Shown one piece after another: positions 12,722-13,222 of a DNA stretch of 13,222 bases (the first letter of the stretch is position 1; every line of letters begins with the position of its first letter). The notes under the pieces were generated by a model. It was not told where the DNA came from. It did no database searches and worked only from the letters and a program-made list of their open reading frames with translations. The translations under genes and the position numbers were made by a program. The stretch is from Anaeromassilibacillus stercoravium (GTDB lineage Bacteria; Bacillota; Clostridia; Oscillospirales; Acutalibacteraceae), in assembly GCA_019118845.1 (NCBI GenBank), contig DWYE01000124.1, positions 1 through 13,222 of the forward strand, given 5' to 3'.

Positions 12722-13186
12722 TCAAATGGATAGGTCCTTTTTCATAAGATAAAGCCCATTAGAATCGGGGGTATGGGAAAGATCTATGTACCCGAGCTTC
12801 TGATAGAAACGATGGGCCGTCAGGGATGCACAGAGACGCACCACAGCGCCACCCTTCTGCCGTGCAAATTGTTCGCCAGCTTCTACCAACTGTCGGCCAA
12901 TTCCTTGGCCGTGATAATCCGGAGAAACAAAGAGCGTGCGTAGCCAATATACCTGTGGCGCTCCCTGTGCAGGAAGTATGCGAAGGATTCCGGTTGGAAT
13001 TCCGCCTTTTTCAAAAGTGAATGTATATCCCTCTGCGGTCATTCGAAGAAGGCGTTCCGGCGTATATTCTTGTATGAGTTGTTCGATTACTTCAAGAGGG
13101 TAATCCCAACAATTGACCTCCCGCAGATTACGGCAGATTAGATGGGATGCCGCCTGCGCATCGGATGCTTGAAATTCCCGGATCAT
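12722..13186 (-). CDS. GNAT-family N-acetyltransferase
   Basis: This 154-residue protein has a full GNAT layout: an N-terminal MIREFQASDAQAASHLI strand-helix, the acetyl-CoA motif A in VSPDYHGQGIGRQLVEAGEQFA (about 87-108; the Q-x-x-G-x-G/A pattern as HGQGIGRQL), and a C-terminal LTAHRFYQKLGY (about 122-133). The acceptor substrate is unknown. AGAGGAGG lies about 10 nt before the ATG (complement of 13184-13186). It differs clearly from the GNAT at 10182-10634 in sequence, so the two are not a recent duplication. Its promoter lies at or beyond the window edge. GGGAAT/ATTCCC (12681-12706) and CCATT/AATGG (12705-12719) repeats follow its stop, but the clear terminator is at 12575-12620. Confidence 0.9.
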   Translation of the reverse strand: MIREFQASDAQAASHLICRNLREVNCWDYPLEVIEQLIQEYTPERLLRMTAEGYTFTFEKGGIPTGILRILPAQGAPQVYWLRTLFVSPDYHGQGIGRQLVEAGEQFARQKGGAVVRLCASLTAHRFYQKLGYIDLSHTPDSNGLYLMKKDLSI

Positions 13187-13222
13187 TTTTAAGGAACCTC
13201 CTCTGGGATATCGTACGGCTGT

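Noticed and set aside
12543..12725. A 60-codon minus-strand frame after the second acetyltransferase gene
   Set aside because: It begins with TTG without a ribosome-binding site and reads straight through the terminator hairpin at 12575-12620.

Overview
The window looks like chromosomal DNA of an anaerobic, moderately GC-rich Firmicute, probably a gut-type member of Clostridia. The basis is an oxygen-sensitive glycyl radical enzyme with its radical-SAM activase, strong GGAGG ribosome-binding sites, sigma-A-type promoters, many intrinsic terminators, and a two-component system paired with a PepSY lipoprotein. The genus cannot be read from the sequence. No tRNA, rRNA or CRISPR array was seen.

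Layout. Positions 1-131 are the end of an IS3-family insertion sequence: the first 23 codons of a minus-strand orfA, a 51-bp imperfect palindrome and the element tip. An intrinsic terminator (170-218) follows with no gene of its own inside the window. Positions 359-3483 hold an OmpR-type response regulator, an overlapping sensor kinase, and a secreted lipoprotein with three PepSY domains whose promoter carries a TTTAAT direct repeat at 11-bp spacing, a likely site for the regulator.

Positions 3763-9858 form the most interesting block. It contains a DeoR-family regulator (+), a glycyl-radical-enzyme activase (-), and a divergent operon of a ROK-family sugar kinase, a PflD/YbiW-type glycyl radical enzyme and a fructose-6-phosphate-aldolase-type transaldolase (FSA). 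In E. coli, YbiW and PflD have been reported to open 1,5-anhydroglucitol-6-phosphate and 1,5-anhydromannitol-6-phosphate to 1-deoxyfructose-6-phosphate, which FsaA/FsaB cleave to glyceraldehyde-3-phosphate and hydroxyacetone ('anhydroglycolysis'). The block therefore reads as a version of that pathway in which a cytosolic ROK kinase, rather than a PTS, makes the phosphorylated anhydrosugar. The kinase lacks the usual sugar-binding Glu after its zinc motif (Met187 instead), which fits a substrate without an anomeric hydroxyl. The kinase operon and the activase gene are driven by two near-consensus divergent promoters, probably under the DeoR regulator. No sugar transporter and no hydroxyacetone reductase (GldA) lie in the window.

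Positions 9859-13222 are less coherent: a 323-bp gap with GC-rich foldable sequence and a terminator, a GNAT acetyltransferase, a 408-bp gap with another foldable stretch, a terminator and a promoter, an 11-helix sodium:neurotransmitter-symporter-family transporter, a bidirectional terminator, and a second, convergent GNAT acetyltransferase (-).
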